Notes: a model not told the origin generated them from the letters alone. A DNA stretch of 64,000 nt from Flaviramulus_B aquimarinus (GCF_039543205.1 NZ_BAABJH010000001.1:1759685-1823684), one strand, 5' to 3'. Counted from the first letter of the stretch, positions 1-8,967 are shown. Translations and numbers: made by a program.

Positions 1-209
1 TGTCCAGCAAAAAGCGCCATGGTAAAAGCTGGTATGATTTCCATGAGACCAATAATTCCAAGAGAAAGAGGGTCTTTGGTTAAACTGTATACTTGCCATT
101 CAATAACAATAAATTGCATAGACCATCCAAAAACCAAAAACAAACGCAATAATAAAAAAATGTTGAATTCTTTAATTCGTAAGGCTGCATAAGGGTCGGT
201 TTTTGCCAT
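1..209 (-). CDS. MFS transporter, N-terminal part (cut by window edge)
   Basis: Reading leftward from an ATG at 209 gives about 69 residues beginning MAKTDPYAALRIKEFNIFLL. This is followed by hydrophobic stretches and the segment SLTKDPLSLGIIGLMEIIPA, which is typical of the first two helices and the A-loop of major facilitator superfamily permeases of the MFS_3 or enterobactin-exporter type. The start codon lies 3 nt after the recJ stop codon, so the two genes are probably co-transcribed. The substrate cannot be inferred from this fragment. It is an integral inner-membrane protein and the rest lies outside the window. Confidence 0.75.
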   Translation of the reverse strand, partial: MAKTDPYAALRIKEFNIFLLLRLFLVFGWSMQFIVIEWQVYSLTKDPLSLGIIGLMEIIPAFTMALFAG

Positions 210-212
210 ATT

Positions 213-1907
213 TTATTTCTTAATGTCTCTTAACTTCATTTGTAAACTAACATTCCCACGCCATTCATTTTCATCAATAGAATATACGGCTCTAAATGGT
301 TTTCCTTCGGAAATCATATCATATTTATCTCCCATACTAAACCCTATACCAATTAATTTACTTGAAGATTTAGGTTGTGTAGCCGTTAGCCGTAAATGTT
401 TTTTATCTGCCCCTACACATTTTCCGAAGCCCGTGTCCATTAAATTTTCAGACAAAAAAATGGGGGTCATATTACTAGGGCCGTAAGGTGCAAACTGTTT
501 TAAAATTCTATAAAACTTAGGTGTTATATCTTTTAAATCTATTTTAGCGTCAATCTTAATTTCAGGTGTTAGTAAATTTTTATCTATGGTTTTGGCAACT
601 ACATCTTCAAAAGCTTGTTTAAAAGCTTCATAGTTTTCTTCTTCTAAGGTTAAGCCCGCGGCGTATTTATGTCCACCAAATTGTTCAATGTGTTCTTTGC
701 ATGCTTCCAAGGCATTGTATATATCAAAACCTTTTACCGAACGCGCTGAGGCTGCAAGCTTATTGCCGCTTTTTGTAAATACTAAAGTAGGCCTGTAATA
801 AGTTTCGGTTAATCTAGAAGCCACAATACCAATAACACCTTTATGCCAATTTTCATGGTAAACAACCGTAGTAAGGCGGTTCTGTTCTTTTTGTTCTTCA
901 ATTTGTTTGAGAGCTGCTTCTGTAATTTGCTTATCTGTTTCACGTCTGTCTAAATTATAATCATTAATCTCTGCAGCATATTTAGCAGCTAAGTCATTAT
1001 CATTTTCTACTAATAGAGCCACAGCAAAGTTGCCATGCTTCATACGTCCAGCGGCATTAATTCGAGGGGCTACAATAAAAACAACATCGGTAATGGTAAG
1101 TTCTGTTTTTTCTACCTGATTAAGAATGGCTTTAATGCCCGGTCTTGGATTAGTATTTATAATACGTAAACCGGAATGAGCCAGTATTCTATTTTCACCA
1201 TCAATAGGTACGATATCTGCACCAATTGCCGAGGCTACTAAATCTAAATATTCGGTTAGATCATTAGCGGTTTTACCTTCTTTTGAAGCCAATGCCTGTA
1301 CCAATTTAAAGCCAACACCACAACCACATAATTCTTTATAAGGATATTCGCAATCGTCTTGTTTAGGGTCTAAAACAGCAGCAGCATCGGGTATTTTATC
1401 CCCAGGTCTATGGTGATCACAAATAATAAAATCGATACCTAGTTTTTTAGCGTGAGCTACTTTTTCAACGGATTTTATACCACAATCTAAAGCAATAATA
1501 AGCGAAAAATCATTTTCTAAAGCAAAGTTTATGCCTTTGTATGAAATGCCATAACCCTCATCATATCGATTGGGAATGTAAGTATAAACTAAATTGTGTT
1601 TTGTTTTTAAATAGGAAGACATTAAGGCCACCGATGTGGTGCCATCAACATCATAATCGCCATAAACTAAAATATTTTCTTTATTAGCTATGGCTTTTTC
1701 AATTCGTGCTACAGCCTTATCCATATCTTTCATTAAGAATGGATCATGTAAGTCGTCTAGACTTGGTCTAAAAAAATGTTTGGCATCTTCATACGTTTCA
1801 ATACCTCGTTGTATTAGCAATGAGGCTAAAATAGAATCAATTTGAAGTGCTTTTTGCAAGGCTTCAACTTTTTCTGCTTGAGGTTTAGGTTTTAAGGTCC
1901 AACGCAA
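213..1907 (-). CDS. recJ: Single-stranded-DNA-specific exonuclease RecJ
   Basis: The 564-residue protein has the full RecJ layout. The DHH phosphoesterase motif YGDYDVDG lies near residues 82-89 and DHH itself at 164-166. A DHHA1 nucleic-acid-binding motif GGHKYAAG lies near residue 415, followed by a C-terminal OB-like region. RecJ degrades ssDNA 5' to 3' in RecF-pathway recombination and mismatch repair, using Mn/Mg bound by the DHH aspartates and histidines. The start is TTG at 1907. The N-terminus RWTLKPKP matches the usual flavobacterial RecJ start, and no in-frame ATG lies nearby. Its length is normal for the family. Confidence 0.96.
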   Translation of the reverse strand: MRWTLKPKPQAEKVEALQKALQIDSILASLLIQRGIETYEDAKHFFRPSLDDLHDPFLMKDMDKAVARIEKAIANKENILVYGDYDVDGTTSVALMSSYLKTKHNLVYTYIPNRYDEGYGISYKGINFALENDFSLIIALDCGIKSVEKVAHAKKLGIDFIICDHHRPGDKIPDAAAVLDPKQDDCEYPYKELCGCGVGFKLVQALASKEGKTANDLTEYLDLVASAIGADIVPIDGENRILAHSGLRIINTNPRPGIKAILNQVEKTELTITDVVFIVAPRINAAGRMKHGNFAVALLVENDNDLAAKYAAEINDYNLDRRETDKQITEAALKQIEEQKEQNRLTTVVYHENWHKGVIGIVASRLTETYYRPTLVFTKSGNKLAASARSVKGFDIYNALEACKEHIEQFGGHKYAAGLTLEEENYEAFKQAFEDVVAKTIDKNLLTPEIKIDAKIDLKDITPKFYRILKQFAPYGPSNMTPIFLSENLMDTGFGKCVGADKKHLRLTATQPKSSSKLIGIGFSMGDKYDMISEGKPFRAVYSIDENEWRGNVSLQMKLRDIKK

Positions 1908-1964
1908 TTTTATAAGTTTTTAAAATGCACTAAAGTTTAAAAAAACAAACAAGTAAATTCAACT

Positions 1965-2393
1965 TTATATACTTTTATTATGGAAATGGGTTTTTATTTG
2001 TAATTCTGAAAATTGACGAAACATTTCCATAACGCCACAATATTTCTCTACTGATAAATCGACTGCTTTTTGGAGTTTTTTTTCATTTAAATTATCACCT
2101 TGAAAGTAAAAATGCATGGCCACTTTATCATAATATTTAGGATGTTCATCAGTTAAGTTGGCTTCAATGTCAATTTTAAAATCATCAACTTTTAGTTTCA
2201 TCTTCTTTATTAAGGACGCTACGTCTAAGCCAGCGCAACCAGCCAATCCAGATAGCAATAATGCTTTTGGCCTATAGCCTTCACTTTTCCCTCCGTTTTC
2301 TTGACCTGCATCTATAAACAAGTTATGACCAGATGGGTTTGTACTTTCAAACTTCATATCGCCCAACCAAGTTGTTGTAATATTAACTGCCAT
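1965..2393 (-). CDS. OsmC/Ohr family protein
   Basis: This 142-residue protein has the OsmC fold pattern: an N-terminal beta region, a central helix carrying GLAGCAGLDVASLIKKM, and a C-terminal KYCGVMEMF segment. The two family cysteines (Cys53 and Cys119) are both present. In Ohr and OsmC they form the thiol peroxidase centre that reduces organic hydroperoxides. The sequence is closer to the YhfA/OsmC-like branch than to Ohr proper, so a peroxidase role is inferred rather than certain. It is divergent from the CMD-family gene to its right, which also has a redox-type CxxC, so the pair may share an oxidative-stress role. Confidence 0.88.
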   Translation of the reverse strand: MAVNITTTWLGDMKFESTNPSGHNLFIDAGQENGGKSEGYRPKALLLSGLAGCAGLDVASLIKKMKLKVDDFKIDIEANLTDEHPKYYDKVAMHFYFQGDNLNEKKLQKAVDLSVEKYCGVMEMFRQFSELQIKTHFHNKSI

Positions 2394-2451
2394 TTTTTAT
2401 GAATTTTTTTTGTTTCTTGTAGTTTCAAAAATAAGACTAAAAAACAAACTT

Positions 2452-3042
2452 ATGCCTTTAGTAACACCTTTATCTGCGGATTATGATTTGGAAACCAAAA
2501 ACCTTGCCGAGTTTTTTAATGAAACCTTGGGGTTTTGCCCAAATTCAGTTTTAACTATGCAACGTCGTCCTGCTATAAGTAAGGCTTTTATTAATTTGAA
2601 TAAAGCGGTTATGGCCAATGAGGGACGAGTAACTTCAGCTTTAAAACGTATGATTGCATGGGTGTCTAGTAATTCTACGGGTTGCAGATATTGCCAGGCA
2701 CATGCCATAAGAGCGGCGGAGCGTTATGGTGCAGAACAAGAGCAATTGGATAACATTTGGGAATATAGAACACATCCAGCATTTAGCGAAGCAGAACGTG
2801 CAGCTTTAGACTTTTCGTTATTGGCTAGTCAAGTACCAAATGGAGTGGATGAAACTATTAAAAAGCGTTTGCACGAGCATTGGAATGAAGGTGAAATTGT
2901 TGAAATGCTAGGTGTTATTTCATTATTTGGATATTTAAATAGATGGAATGATAGCATGGGAACTTCAATTGAAGATGGCGCGGTTGAGAGTGGTGAGCAG
3001 TATTTAGGTAAACATGGTTGGGAAAAAGGCAAGCATGTATAG
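2452..3042 (+). CDS. Carboxymuconolactone decarboxylase (CMD/AhpD-like) family protein
   Basis: Starting at the ATG at 2452 gives 196 residues. A TTG 42 nt upstream would add an implausible basic leader. The AhpD-type motif CRYCQAH has Cys78 and Cys81 in the CxxC arrangement, followed by the conserved histidine. The region around it (TSALKRMIAWVSSNSTGCRYC) is typical of the peroxidase-related CMD subgroup. Such proteins usually act in thiol-dependent peroxide reduction or alkylhydroperoxidase regeneration, but the substrate is not known. It is divergent from the OsmC gene, with about 60 nt between the start codons. Confidence 0.88.
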   Translation: MPLVTPLSADYDLETKNLAEFFNETLGFCPNSVLTMQRRPAISKAFINLNKAVMANEGRVTSALKRMIAWVSSNSTGCRYCQAHAIRAAERYGAEQEQLDNIWEYRTHPAFSEAERAALDFSLLASQVPNGVDETIKKRLHEHWNEGEIVEMLGVISLFGYLNRWNDSMGTSIEDGAVESGEQYLGKHGWEKGKHV

Positions 3043-3114
3043 ATTGTTAGACTTTTAGAGCATTTTCACTTTTAGATAGATTAGATTGAAACCTTTTTAT
3101 GTATGGAGTGTCTT

Positions 3115-3684
3115 TTAAAATAAAAAATGCACGCGTTCCCTCAATACTGGCAAAACGGCAACCTCAAACCAAGGATTTTGTGTTAGCCAAAACCGGTTTC
3201 GAGGTGATGGGTGTGGTAAGGGTAAAAACTTAGGTAGGTATGCATTATAATTTCTAACTGTTTCGGTTAATGTTTTCTTTGCTGCTTTTCCTAAATAGTA
3301 CTTTTGGGCATACATACCAATTAAAATAACGAGTTCCACATCTTTAAGTTCATCAAATAAAGGTTTATGCCATTGTGGAGCACATTCAGGCCGTGGCGGT
3401 AAATCACCAGTTTTTCCTTTTCCAGGATAACAAAATCCCATGGGGATTATGGCGAATTTGGTTTCATCATAAAAATCTTCAACAGAAACATTCAGCCATT
3501 TGCGTAATTGTTTGCCGCTGGCATCATCCCAAGGAATGCCCGAAGCATGCACTTTAGTCCCTGGCGCTTGACCAATGATTACAATTTTAGAATTTGGATG
3601 TGCTGAGACTACAGGTCTTGGACCTAAAACCAAATGTTTTTCGCAAATGGTACATTGCTTTATGTCTTGGAGTAAATCTTGCAT
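3115..3684 (-). CDS. Uracil-DNA glycosylase family protein with four cysteines
   Basis: This 189-residue protein has the UDG-superfamily active-site motif GQAPGTKVHASG (near residues 38-49) and the C-terminal motif LPHPSPRNRFW. Cysteines at 11, 14, 85 and 101 match the layout that binds a 4Fe-4S cluster in family 4/5 enzymes. It likely excises uracil or a related damaged base from DNA; the exact specificity cannot be read from the sequence. Its ATG at 3684 lies directly against the stop codon of the HopJ-family gene upstream, so the two are probably co-transcribed. Confidence 0.9.
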   Translation of the reverse strand: MQDLLQDIKQCTICEKHLVLGPRPVVSAHPNSKIVIIGQAPGTKVHASGIPWDDASGKQLRKWLNVSVEDFYDETKFAIIPMGFCYPGKGKTGDLPPRPECAPQWHKPLFDELKDVELVILIGMYAQKYYLGKAAKKTLTETVRNYNAYLPKFLPLPHPSPRNRFWLTQNPWFEVAVLPVLRERVHFLF

Positions 3685-4029
3685 TTATTTTTCTTTTAAA
3701 GGCATGCCTTCAAAAGTTAATCCTTCAAAACCTGTGTTCATGAAATTTCTAATATTTTGATGCCCAGTACCTTTTGGGTCTTTTAATACATCATTAAAAT
3801 AAAGTTGTCCGAAGCAGGCTAAAGTTTCGTCTTTAGTAAGCTCTTGTGCTTTAGCAAATGCAAATAACTTGCATGATCCTAAATTTTGCCCTTTTGCATT
3901 CTCTAAAGTTCCATTTTTAAAGGCTGTTGATGTGAATTCGTAATGCTCATCTATAACGTTTATGGTTTCGGAAAACTCAATTTGTGTTGGGGTTTTCTGT
4001 AATTTATTCTTGAAAGCTTCTAAGTTCAT
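3685..4029 (-). CDS. HopJ type III effector family protein
   Basis: From the ATG at 4029 the product is 114 residues, beginning MNLEAFKNKLQ. The pattern PTQIEFSETINVIDEHYEF, followed by QNLGSCKLFAFAKAQ, is that of the HopJ family. The family is widespread in non-pathogens despite its name, and its function is unknown. A longer reading from 4065 would overlap rsmI and is not favoured. There is no signal peptide or membrane segment, so it is probably cytosolic. It sits between rsmI and a glycosylase gene in the same orientation. Nothing here indicates a type III secretion system. Confidence 0.85.
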   Translation of the reverse strand: MNLEAFKNKLQKTPTQIEFSETINVIDEHYEFTSTAFKNGTLENAKGQNLGSCKLFAFAKAQELTKDETLACFGQLYFNDVLKDPKGTGHQNIRNFMNTGFEGLTFEGMPLKEK

Positions 4030-4045
4030 TCTGATATATAAAATT

Positions 4046-4720
4046 CTATTTGTTTTTACCACCAACTACAATAACAATTTCTCCTTTTGGAGGTTTGTTT
4101 GTGTAATACTCCAGTACTTCTTTGGCTGTTCCCCGAATGGTTTCTTCGTATAACTTAGTTAATTCTCTGGATACTGAAACAGGTCTATCTCCTCCAAAAT
4201 ACTCACAAAAATGCCCTAAGGTTTTTACCAATTTATGTGGACTTTCATAAAAAATCATGGTTCTGGTTTCTTCAGCTAAAAGCAGTAGTCGAGTTTGACG
4301 CCCTTTCTTTACGGGCAAAAAACCTTCAAACACAAACTTATCATTTGGCAATCCAGAATTTACAAGAGCGGGCACAAATGCAGTTGCTCCTGGTAAACAT
4401 TCTATTTCAATATTGTTTTCAATACAAGCACGCGATAATAAAAACCCAGGGTCAGAAATAGCAGGTGTACCTGCATCGCTTATTAGCGCTACAGTTGTCC
4501 CGTTTTTTAATTTTTGAATGATATTCTCTACTGTTTTATGCTCATTATGCATATGATGGGATTGCATATGGGTAGAAATTTCAAAATGCTTTAAAAGTTT
4601 TCCTGAAGTACGGGTGTCTTCAGCTAATATTAAATCGACTTCTTTTAGAACATCTATGGCTCTAAATGTGATGTCTTTTAAATTTCCAATAGGTGTTGGT
4701 ACTATGAAGAGTTTACTCAT
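4046..4720 (-). CDS. rsmI: 16S rRNA (cytidine1402-2'-O)-methyltransferase RsmI
   Basis: The 224-residue protein belongs to the tetrapyrrole-methylase-fold family. It starts with LFIVPTPIGNLKDITFRA, has LAEDTRTSGKLLKHF, and carries the SAM-binding loop ALISDAGTPAISDPG. These are hallmark RsmI motifs. The enzyme 2'-O-methylates C1402 in the decoding centre of 16S rRNA. At 224 residues it is shorter than the E. coli protein because it lacks the C-terminal extension, as is usual in Bacteroidota. It is followed closely by the HopJ-family and glycosylase genes on the same strand. Confidence 0.96.
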   Translation of the reverse strand: MSKLFIVPTPIGNLKDITFRAIDVLKEVDLILAEDTRTSGKLLKHFEISTHMQSHHMHNEHKTVENIIQKLKNGTTVALISDAGTPAISDPGFLLSRACIENNIEIECLPGATAFVPALVNSGLPNDKFVFEGFLPVKKGRQTRLLLLAEETRTMIFYESPHKLVKTLGHFCEYFGGDRPVSVSRELTKLYEETIRGTAKEVLEYYTNKPPKGEIVIVVGGKNK

Positions 4721-4747
4721 ATTTTAGTGATAGAAAGCAAGAATTTT

Positions 4748-5491
4748 TCAATTAAACTTAGCTTCAATAATTTCCATAAAACGTTCCTCAAACTCTTCTT
4801 TTCTAGCCCAATTATTATAATCGGGTTTTACCATATTAACAATAAAATTTTTAGCATTATGGTAGGAGGTAAAGGTGTTTAATTGCGATAATACCCGATC
4901 ATAATCTTCACTTTTACCATCAAATAAATGTTTTATAAAAGCAATTTTATCATTGAGTCCAATATTGAGTCCACCAATTTTAAGAGCGTCATTCAAAGAC
5001 TTTTTTCCGTTGGAAGTTCCGTTTTGTGATTTGGAAACAGGTTCAAAAACGGGTATATCTCCAAAGCCAGCAGTAATATCTTCTAAATTATGTTTTTTTA
5101 TAGGGTCTTTAGGTATAGCATCTTCAAAAAAGGTGTCGATAGCTTCAGGATCCTCGGGCATTTGTTCCACCATATCTTTAATCTTGTTCATTACGGGCTC
5201 CATAATAGCTTCGTTTTCGCGGTCATCAAGATTTATATATATTTTGTCTTCAACTTCAATATTATCACTAATCTTATTATTAAAGGCGCTGTCCAACATT
5301 CCAAAAAATGAAGAGTCACTGCCTATCGTTGGTAGATCGCCTTCAAAATTGTCATGTGCAAATTTTAATACGGAAAGTTTCTCATAAAGCACAGATACTT
5401 CTGTATGCATCTTAACAACATCTTCTTTTCCCTTCAATTTAAGAATTCTGTGTGCTATACTAATGAGTTCCGACTCTAACTTCTTCTTCAT
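4748..5491 (-). CDS. Conserved hypothetical protein of Flavobacteriia
   Basis: I recognise this 247-residue protein only as the kind of conserved hypothetical found in flavobacteria. The N-terminus (residues 1-45) is helical and charged. The middle is acidic (IEVEDKIYINLDDRENEAI, then PEDPEAIDTFFEDAIPKDP), followed by a short serine/asparagine-rich linker. The C-terminus (about 165-247), with SLNDALKIGGLNIGLNDKIA, is helical and resembles a compact folded domain. There is no signal peptide, membrane segment or catalytic motif. It lies upstream of rsmI on the same strand and divergent from tdk. Function unknown. Confidence 0.85.
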   Translation of the reverse strand: MKKKLESELISIAHRILKLKGKEDVVKMHTEVSVLYEKLSVLKFAHDNFEGDLPTIGSDSSFFGMLDSAFNNKISDNIEVEDKIYINLDDRENEAIMEPVMNKIKDMVEQMPEDPEAIDTFFEDAIPKDPIKKHNLEDITAGFGDIPVFEPVSKSQNGTSNGKKSLNDALKIGGLNIGLNDKIAFIKHLFDGKSEDYDRVLSQLNTFTSYHNAKNFIVNMVKPDYNNWARKEEFEERFMEIIEAKFN

Positions 5492-5599
5492 TGTTTATAA
5501 TTTTTTAATTATTGCGCTGCAAGGCTTTTGTTTTTTAATAAATTTACGTCACCTTTATACAAACGAATAATGACTTGGTTTTAGTGCTAAAATTACGAA

Positions 5600-6247
5600 A
5601 TGTTTCTTGAAAATACAGTAAATCATAAAGAACAATTTGGGTGGATTGAAGTAATCTGTGGCTCCATGTTTTCTGGAAAAACAGAAGAACTTATCCGAAG
5701 GCTTAAACGCGCCCAGTTTGCAAGGCAGAAAGTAGAGATTTTTAAGCCTGCTATTGATGTGCGTTATAATGAAGATATGGTGGTTTCACATGATGACAAC
5801 GAAATTCGCTCAACACCTGTTCCAGCGGCAGCTAACATTCCTATATTAGCAGATGGTTGTGATGTTGTTGGTATTGATGAAGCTCAGTTTTTTGATGATG
5901 AAATTGTACGCATTTGTAACGATTTAGCAAATAAAGGTGTACGCGTTATAGTAGCAGGGTTGGATATGGATTTTAAGGGAAACCCTTTTGGCCCTATGCC
6001 CTTTTTAATGGCCACTGCAGATTATGTTACCAAAGTACACGCTGTTTGTACACGAACTGGAAATTTAGCGCAGTATAGTTACCGAAAATCTAAAAGCGAT
6101 AATTTGGTGCTTTTAGGTGAGGTTGATGAGTATGAACCTTTAAGTAGAGCGGCTTATTATAAAGCCATGATGCGAGATAAAGTCAGAAACATGAAGGTTA
6201 CCGATGCCGAAGAAGTAAATACAAAACCTAAAGACTCCAATGCCTAA
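5600..6247 (+). CDS. tdk: Thymidine kinase (type II)
   Basis: The 215-residue enzyme has a P-loop GSMFSGKTEELIRR (about residues 21-34), the Walker B-like VVGIDEAQFFDDE, and the lasso-region sequence KVHAVCTRTGNLAQYSYR. It phosphorylates thymidine to dTMP in the salvage pathway. The usual zinc-ribbon cysteines are largely missing: the first CxxC reads CTRT, and the C-terminal pair is replaced by PLSRAAYYKAM. I believe flavobacterial enzymes commonly look like this. The gene overlaps alr by 8 nt, which suggests translational coupling. Confidence 0.96.
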   Translation: MFLENTVNHKEQFGWIEVICGSMFSGKTEELIRRLKRAQFARQKVEIFKPAIDVRYNEDMVVSHDDNEIRSTPVPAAANIPILADGCDVVGIDEAQFFDDEIVRICNDLANKGVRVIVAGLDMDFKGNPFGPMPFLMATADYVTKVHAVCTRTGNLAQYSYRKSKSDNLVLLGEVDEYEPLSRAAYYKAMMRDKVRNMKVTDAEEVNTKPKDSNA

Positions 6248-7358
6248 AGCACAAGAAACCGTGCTTGAAATTGATTTAAAAGCACTCCATCATAATTTTA
6301 AATATCTTAAATCTAAATTACAACCTAACACTAAATTTTTAGCAGTTGTAAAAGCATTTGCTTACGGAAGTGATGCTTATGAAGTTGCTAACTACTTACA
6401 AAAATTAGGTGTAGATTATTTTGCAGTTGCTTATATTAATGAAGGCGTTGAGCTTAGAAAATCTGGTATAACCAAGCCTATTTTAGTATTACACCCTTTA
6501 GCTGTAAATTTTAAAAAGCTTATTGAATTTGCTTTAGAGCCTAGTTTATACAATGCTAAGATTTTAAATGAATTTATTAGTATCGCTTCCGCTGAAAAAC
6601 AAATCAATTATCCAGTACATATTAAGTTTAATACAGGATTAAACCGATTAGGGTTTTGGGAAAATGATGTTGATTATGTGGTTTCAAAAGTAAAAGCGAC
6701 TAAAACTATAAACGTTAAATCGTTATTTTCTCATTTAGCGGCTAGTGAAGATTTAAATGAACGAGATTTTACGTTAAAGCAGATTAACAACTTTAAGATT
6801 ATTGCAGAACATTTTAAAACTAAAATCGGATACATGCCTATATTACATATGAGTAATACATCAGGCGTTTTAAATTATCCCGAAGCTCATTTTGACATGA
6901 TACGTTCTGGTATTGGGTTATACGGTTTTGGGAATTCTGAAAAAGAAAGTACTTATTTAAAGCCTATTTCTAGTCTAAAAACCGTGATTTCCCAAATTCA
7001 TAAGATTGAAAAAGGAGAATCCGTAGGTTATAATCGGGCTTATAAAAGTGATGGATCTTTTACAAAAACAGCAACTTTACCTTTAGGTCATGCAGATGGT
7101 ATTGGCAGACACTATGGTAATGGTAAAGGTTTTGTAACTATACATGGGCAAAAAGCACCCATTATAGGGAATGTTTGCATGGATATGATTATGGTAGATG
7201 TTACAAATATTGATTGTAAAGAAGGCGATGAAGTTATTGTTTTTGGAGAACATTCAACTGCTGAAAATTTAGCAGAAACAGCTAACACCCTATCTTACGA
7301 GCTTATAACATCTATATCTCAGCGAGTTAAAAGGGTTTTCTTGAAAGAAGACACTTAA
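6240..7358 (+). CDS. alr: Alanine racemase
   Basis: This 372-residue protein is a fold-type III PLP enzyme. The PLP lysine is Lys38 in AVVKAFAYGSDAYEV, and the second catalytic residue is Tyr264 in VGYNRAY. The C-terminal beta domain carries IGNVCMDMIMVDVTN. It interconverts L- and D-alanine for peptidoglycan synthesis. The PLP motif reads KAFAYGSD where most homologues have KANAYGHG, which is a mild departure from consensus. The start overlaps the end of tdk by 8 nt. The 3' side is followed after about 54 nt by mscL. Confidence 0.95.
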   Translation: MPKAQETVLEIDLKALHHNFKYLKSKLQPNTKFLAVVKAFAYGSDAYEVANYLQKLGVDYFAVAYINEGVELRKSGITKPILVLHPLAVNFKKLIEFALEPSLYNAKILNEFISIASAEKQINYPVHIKFNTGLNRLGFWENDVDYVVSKVKATKTINVKSLFSHLAASEDLNERDFTLKQINNFKIIAEHFKTKIGYMPILHMSNTSGVLNYPEAHFDMIRSGIGLYGFGNSEKESTYLKPISSLKTVISQIHKIEKGESVGYNRAYKSDGSFTKTATLPLGHADGIGRHYGNGKGFVTIHGQKAPIIGNVCMDMIMVDVTNIDCKEGDEVIVFGEHSTAENLAETANTLSYELITSISQRVKRVFLKEDT

Positions 7359-7412
7359 CAAATGTTAAAGTTTTTAACTATTTTAGCAATTCACTAACTA
7401 AAAATTATAATT

Positions 7413-7814
7413 ATGTTAAAAGAGTTTAAGGAATTTGCAATGAAGGGCAACCTTGTCGATATTGCAGTTGGTTTTGTAATGGGTGCTGCTTTTAAAGAAG
7501 TAGTAACGGCATTTACAGGAGGTATTGTATCGCCATTAATTGGATTAATTTTCGATGCAGATTTTAAAGATTTAAAATACGTGGTAAAACAAGGTGTTGC
7601 AAATGCAGAAGGTGTTCTTGAAGGTGAAGTTTCAGTACTTTGGGGCGCATTTTTAACAAATGTAATTGACTTTATTATTGTAGCATTTGTTATGTTCTTA
7701 ATTGTTAAAGGCGTTAATAACATGAAGAAAAAAGAAGAGCCAGCTCCAGAAGCACCAGCAGGACCATCGCAAGAAGAGTTACTAGGTGAAATCAGAGATT
7801 TGTTAAAAAAATAA
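7413..7814 (+). CDS. mscL: Large-conductance mechanosensitive channel MscL
   Basis: The 133-residue protein begins with an amphipathic helix (KEFKEFAMKGNLVDIAVGF). It continues into the first transmembrane helix with the pore-lining GFVMGAAFKEVVTAF, an extracellular loop, a second transmembrane helix (NVIDFIIVAFVMFLIV) and a charged cytosolic C-terminal helix ending QEELLGEIRDLLKK. MscL opens under membrane tension and releases solutes during hypo-osmotic shock. Its length is normal. A strong terminator follows the gene. Confidence 0.97.
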   Translation: MLKEFKEFAMKGNLVDIAVGFVMGAAFKEVVTAFTGGIVSPLIGLIFDADFKDLKYVVKQGVANAEGVLEGEVSVLWGAFLTNVIDFIIVAFVMFLIVKGVNNMKKKEEPAPEAPAGPSQEELLGEIRDLLKK

Positions 7815-7855
7815 CAAAACGTTAAAAATATAACAAAGTGTTATTTGTTGTTAAA

Positions 7856-7885
7856 AAGCCCTCATTTTTTAAAAATGAGGGCTTT
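7856..7885 (+). terminator. Intrinsic terminator after mscL
   Basis: A perfect stem pairs AGCCCTCATTTTT with AAAAATGAGGGCT around a minimal loop and is followed by TTTCTTT. It lies about 40 nt after the mscL stop codon and probably ends the tdk-alr-mscL transcript. Confidence 0.88.
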
Positions 7886-7913
7886 CTTTAGATTTTAAAA
7901 TGGAATTAATACT

Positions 7914-7921
7914 TAGTTTTG
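7914..7921 (+). promoter_or_regulatory. Candidate -7 promoter element for asd
   Basis: TAGTTTTG fits the Bacteroidota -7 consensus TAnnTTTG and sits 30 nt before the asd start codon, just after the mscL terminator. No clear -33 TTG is present at the usual spacing, so support is moderate. Confidence 0.45.
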
Positions 7922-7951
7922 TTCACAGAAATTTATTAAATATAAAATGAT

Positions 7952-8941
7952 ATGAAAGTAGCAGTTGTTGGTGCCACTGGAATGGTAGGAGAAGTGATGC
8001 TTAAAGTTCTTGCAGAGCGAAATTTTCCTGTAACAGAATTGATTCCTGTCGCATCAGAACGATCTATAGGAAAAACAATTACCTATAAAGGCAACGATTT
8101 TAAAGTAGTTGGATTAGAAACAGCTGTTTCTATGCAACCAGATATTGCTTTATTTTCTGCAGGAGGCGAAACCTCTTTGGAATGGGCTCCTAGGTTTGCT
8201 GAAGTTGGAACAACAGTTGTAGATAATTCATCAGCTTGGCGAATGGATCCAACTAAAAAATTAGTGGTTCCAGAAATTAATGCTAACGAGTTAACTAAAG
8301 CCGATAAAATTATAGCTAACCCTAACTGTTCTACAATTCAATTAGTCATGGCTTTAAACCCACTTCATAAAACATATAAAATGAAGCGTGTTGTGGTTTC
8401 AACATACCAATCCGTTTCAGGAACAGGTGTAAAAGCTGTACGACAACTTGAAAATGAAATTGCAGGTGTAGATGGAGAAATGGCTTACCCGTATCCTATT
8501 GGCAGAAATGCATTGCCACATTGTGATGTTTTTGAAGATAACGGATACACTAAAGAAGAAATGAAATTGGCTAGAGAGCCTCAAAAAATAATGAGTGATC
8601 GTACATTTTCCGTATCAGCTACTGCAGTTAGAATCCCTACGGCTGGAGGGCACTCAGAATCTGTAAACGTAGAGTTTGAAAATGATTTTGATTTAGCTGA
8701 TGTTCGAAAACTATTGCATGAAACTCCTGGAGTTGTAGTTCAAGATAATACAGATACAAACACCTACCCAATGCCAATTTTTGCACACGAAAAGGATGAG
8801 GTTTTTGTTGGGCGTATTAGAAGAGATGAAACACAACCTAATACTCTAAATATGTGGATTGTTGCTGATAACTTGCGTAAAGGTGCAGCAACAAACACGG
8901 TTCAAATTGCTGAATACTTGATTGAGAATAGTTTAGTTTAA
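7952..8941 (+). CDS. asd: Aspartate-semialdehyde dehydrogenase
   Basis: The 329-residue enzyme has an N-terminal Rossmann motif VAVVGATGMVGEVMLKVL and the catalytic Cys126 in ANPNCSTIQL. The C-terminal family motif is PTAGGHSESVNVEF. It reduces aspartyl phosphate to aspartate semialdehyde, the branch point for lysine, diaminopimelate, threonine and methionine synthesis. It stands as a single transcription unit between two terminators, with a candidate promoter directly upstream. Confidence 0.96.
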   Translation: MKVAVVGATGMVGEVMLKVLAERNFPVTELIPVASERSIGKTITYKGNDFKVVGLETAVSMQPDIALFSAGGETSLEWAPRFAEVGTTVVDNSSAWRMDPTKKLVVPEINANELTKADKIIANPNCSTIQLVMALNPLHKTYKMKRVVVSTYQSVSGTGVKAVRQLENEIAGVDGEMAYPYPIGRNALPHCDVFEDNGYTKEEMKLAREPQKIMSDRTFSVSATAVRIPTAGGHSESVNVEFENDFDLADVRKLLHETPGVVVQDNTDTNTYPMPIFAHEKDEVFVGRIRRDETQPNTLNMWIVADNLRKGAATNTVQIAEYLIENSLV

Positions 8942-8967
8942 AGCTTCTTTATCGATTAAAACCATAT

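Noticed and set aside
223..486. Plus-strand open frame opposite the end of recJ
   Set aside because: It lies entirely antisense to a well-supported RecJ and has no recognisable features.
3685..4029. Evidence for a type III secretion system from the HopJ-family gene
   Set aside because: The family is common in non-pathogens without such systems, and no secretion genes are nearby.
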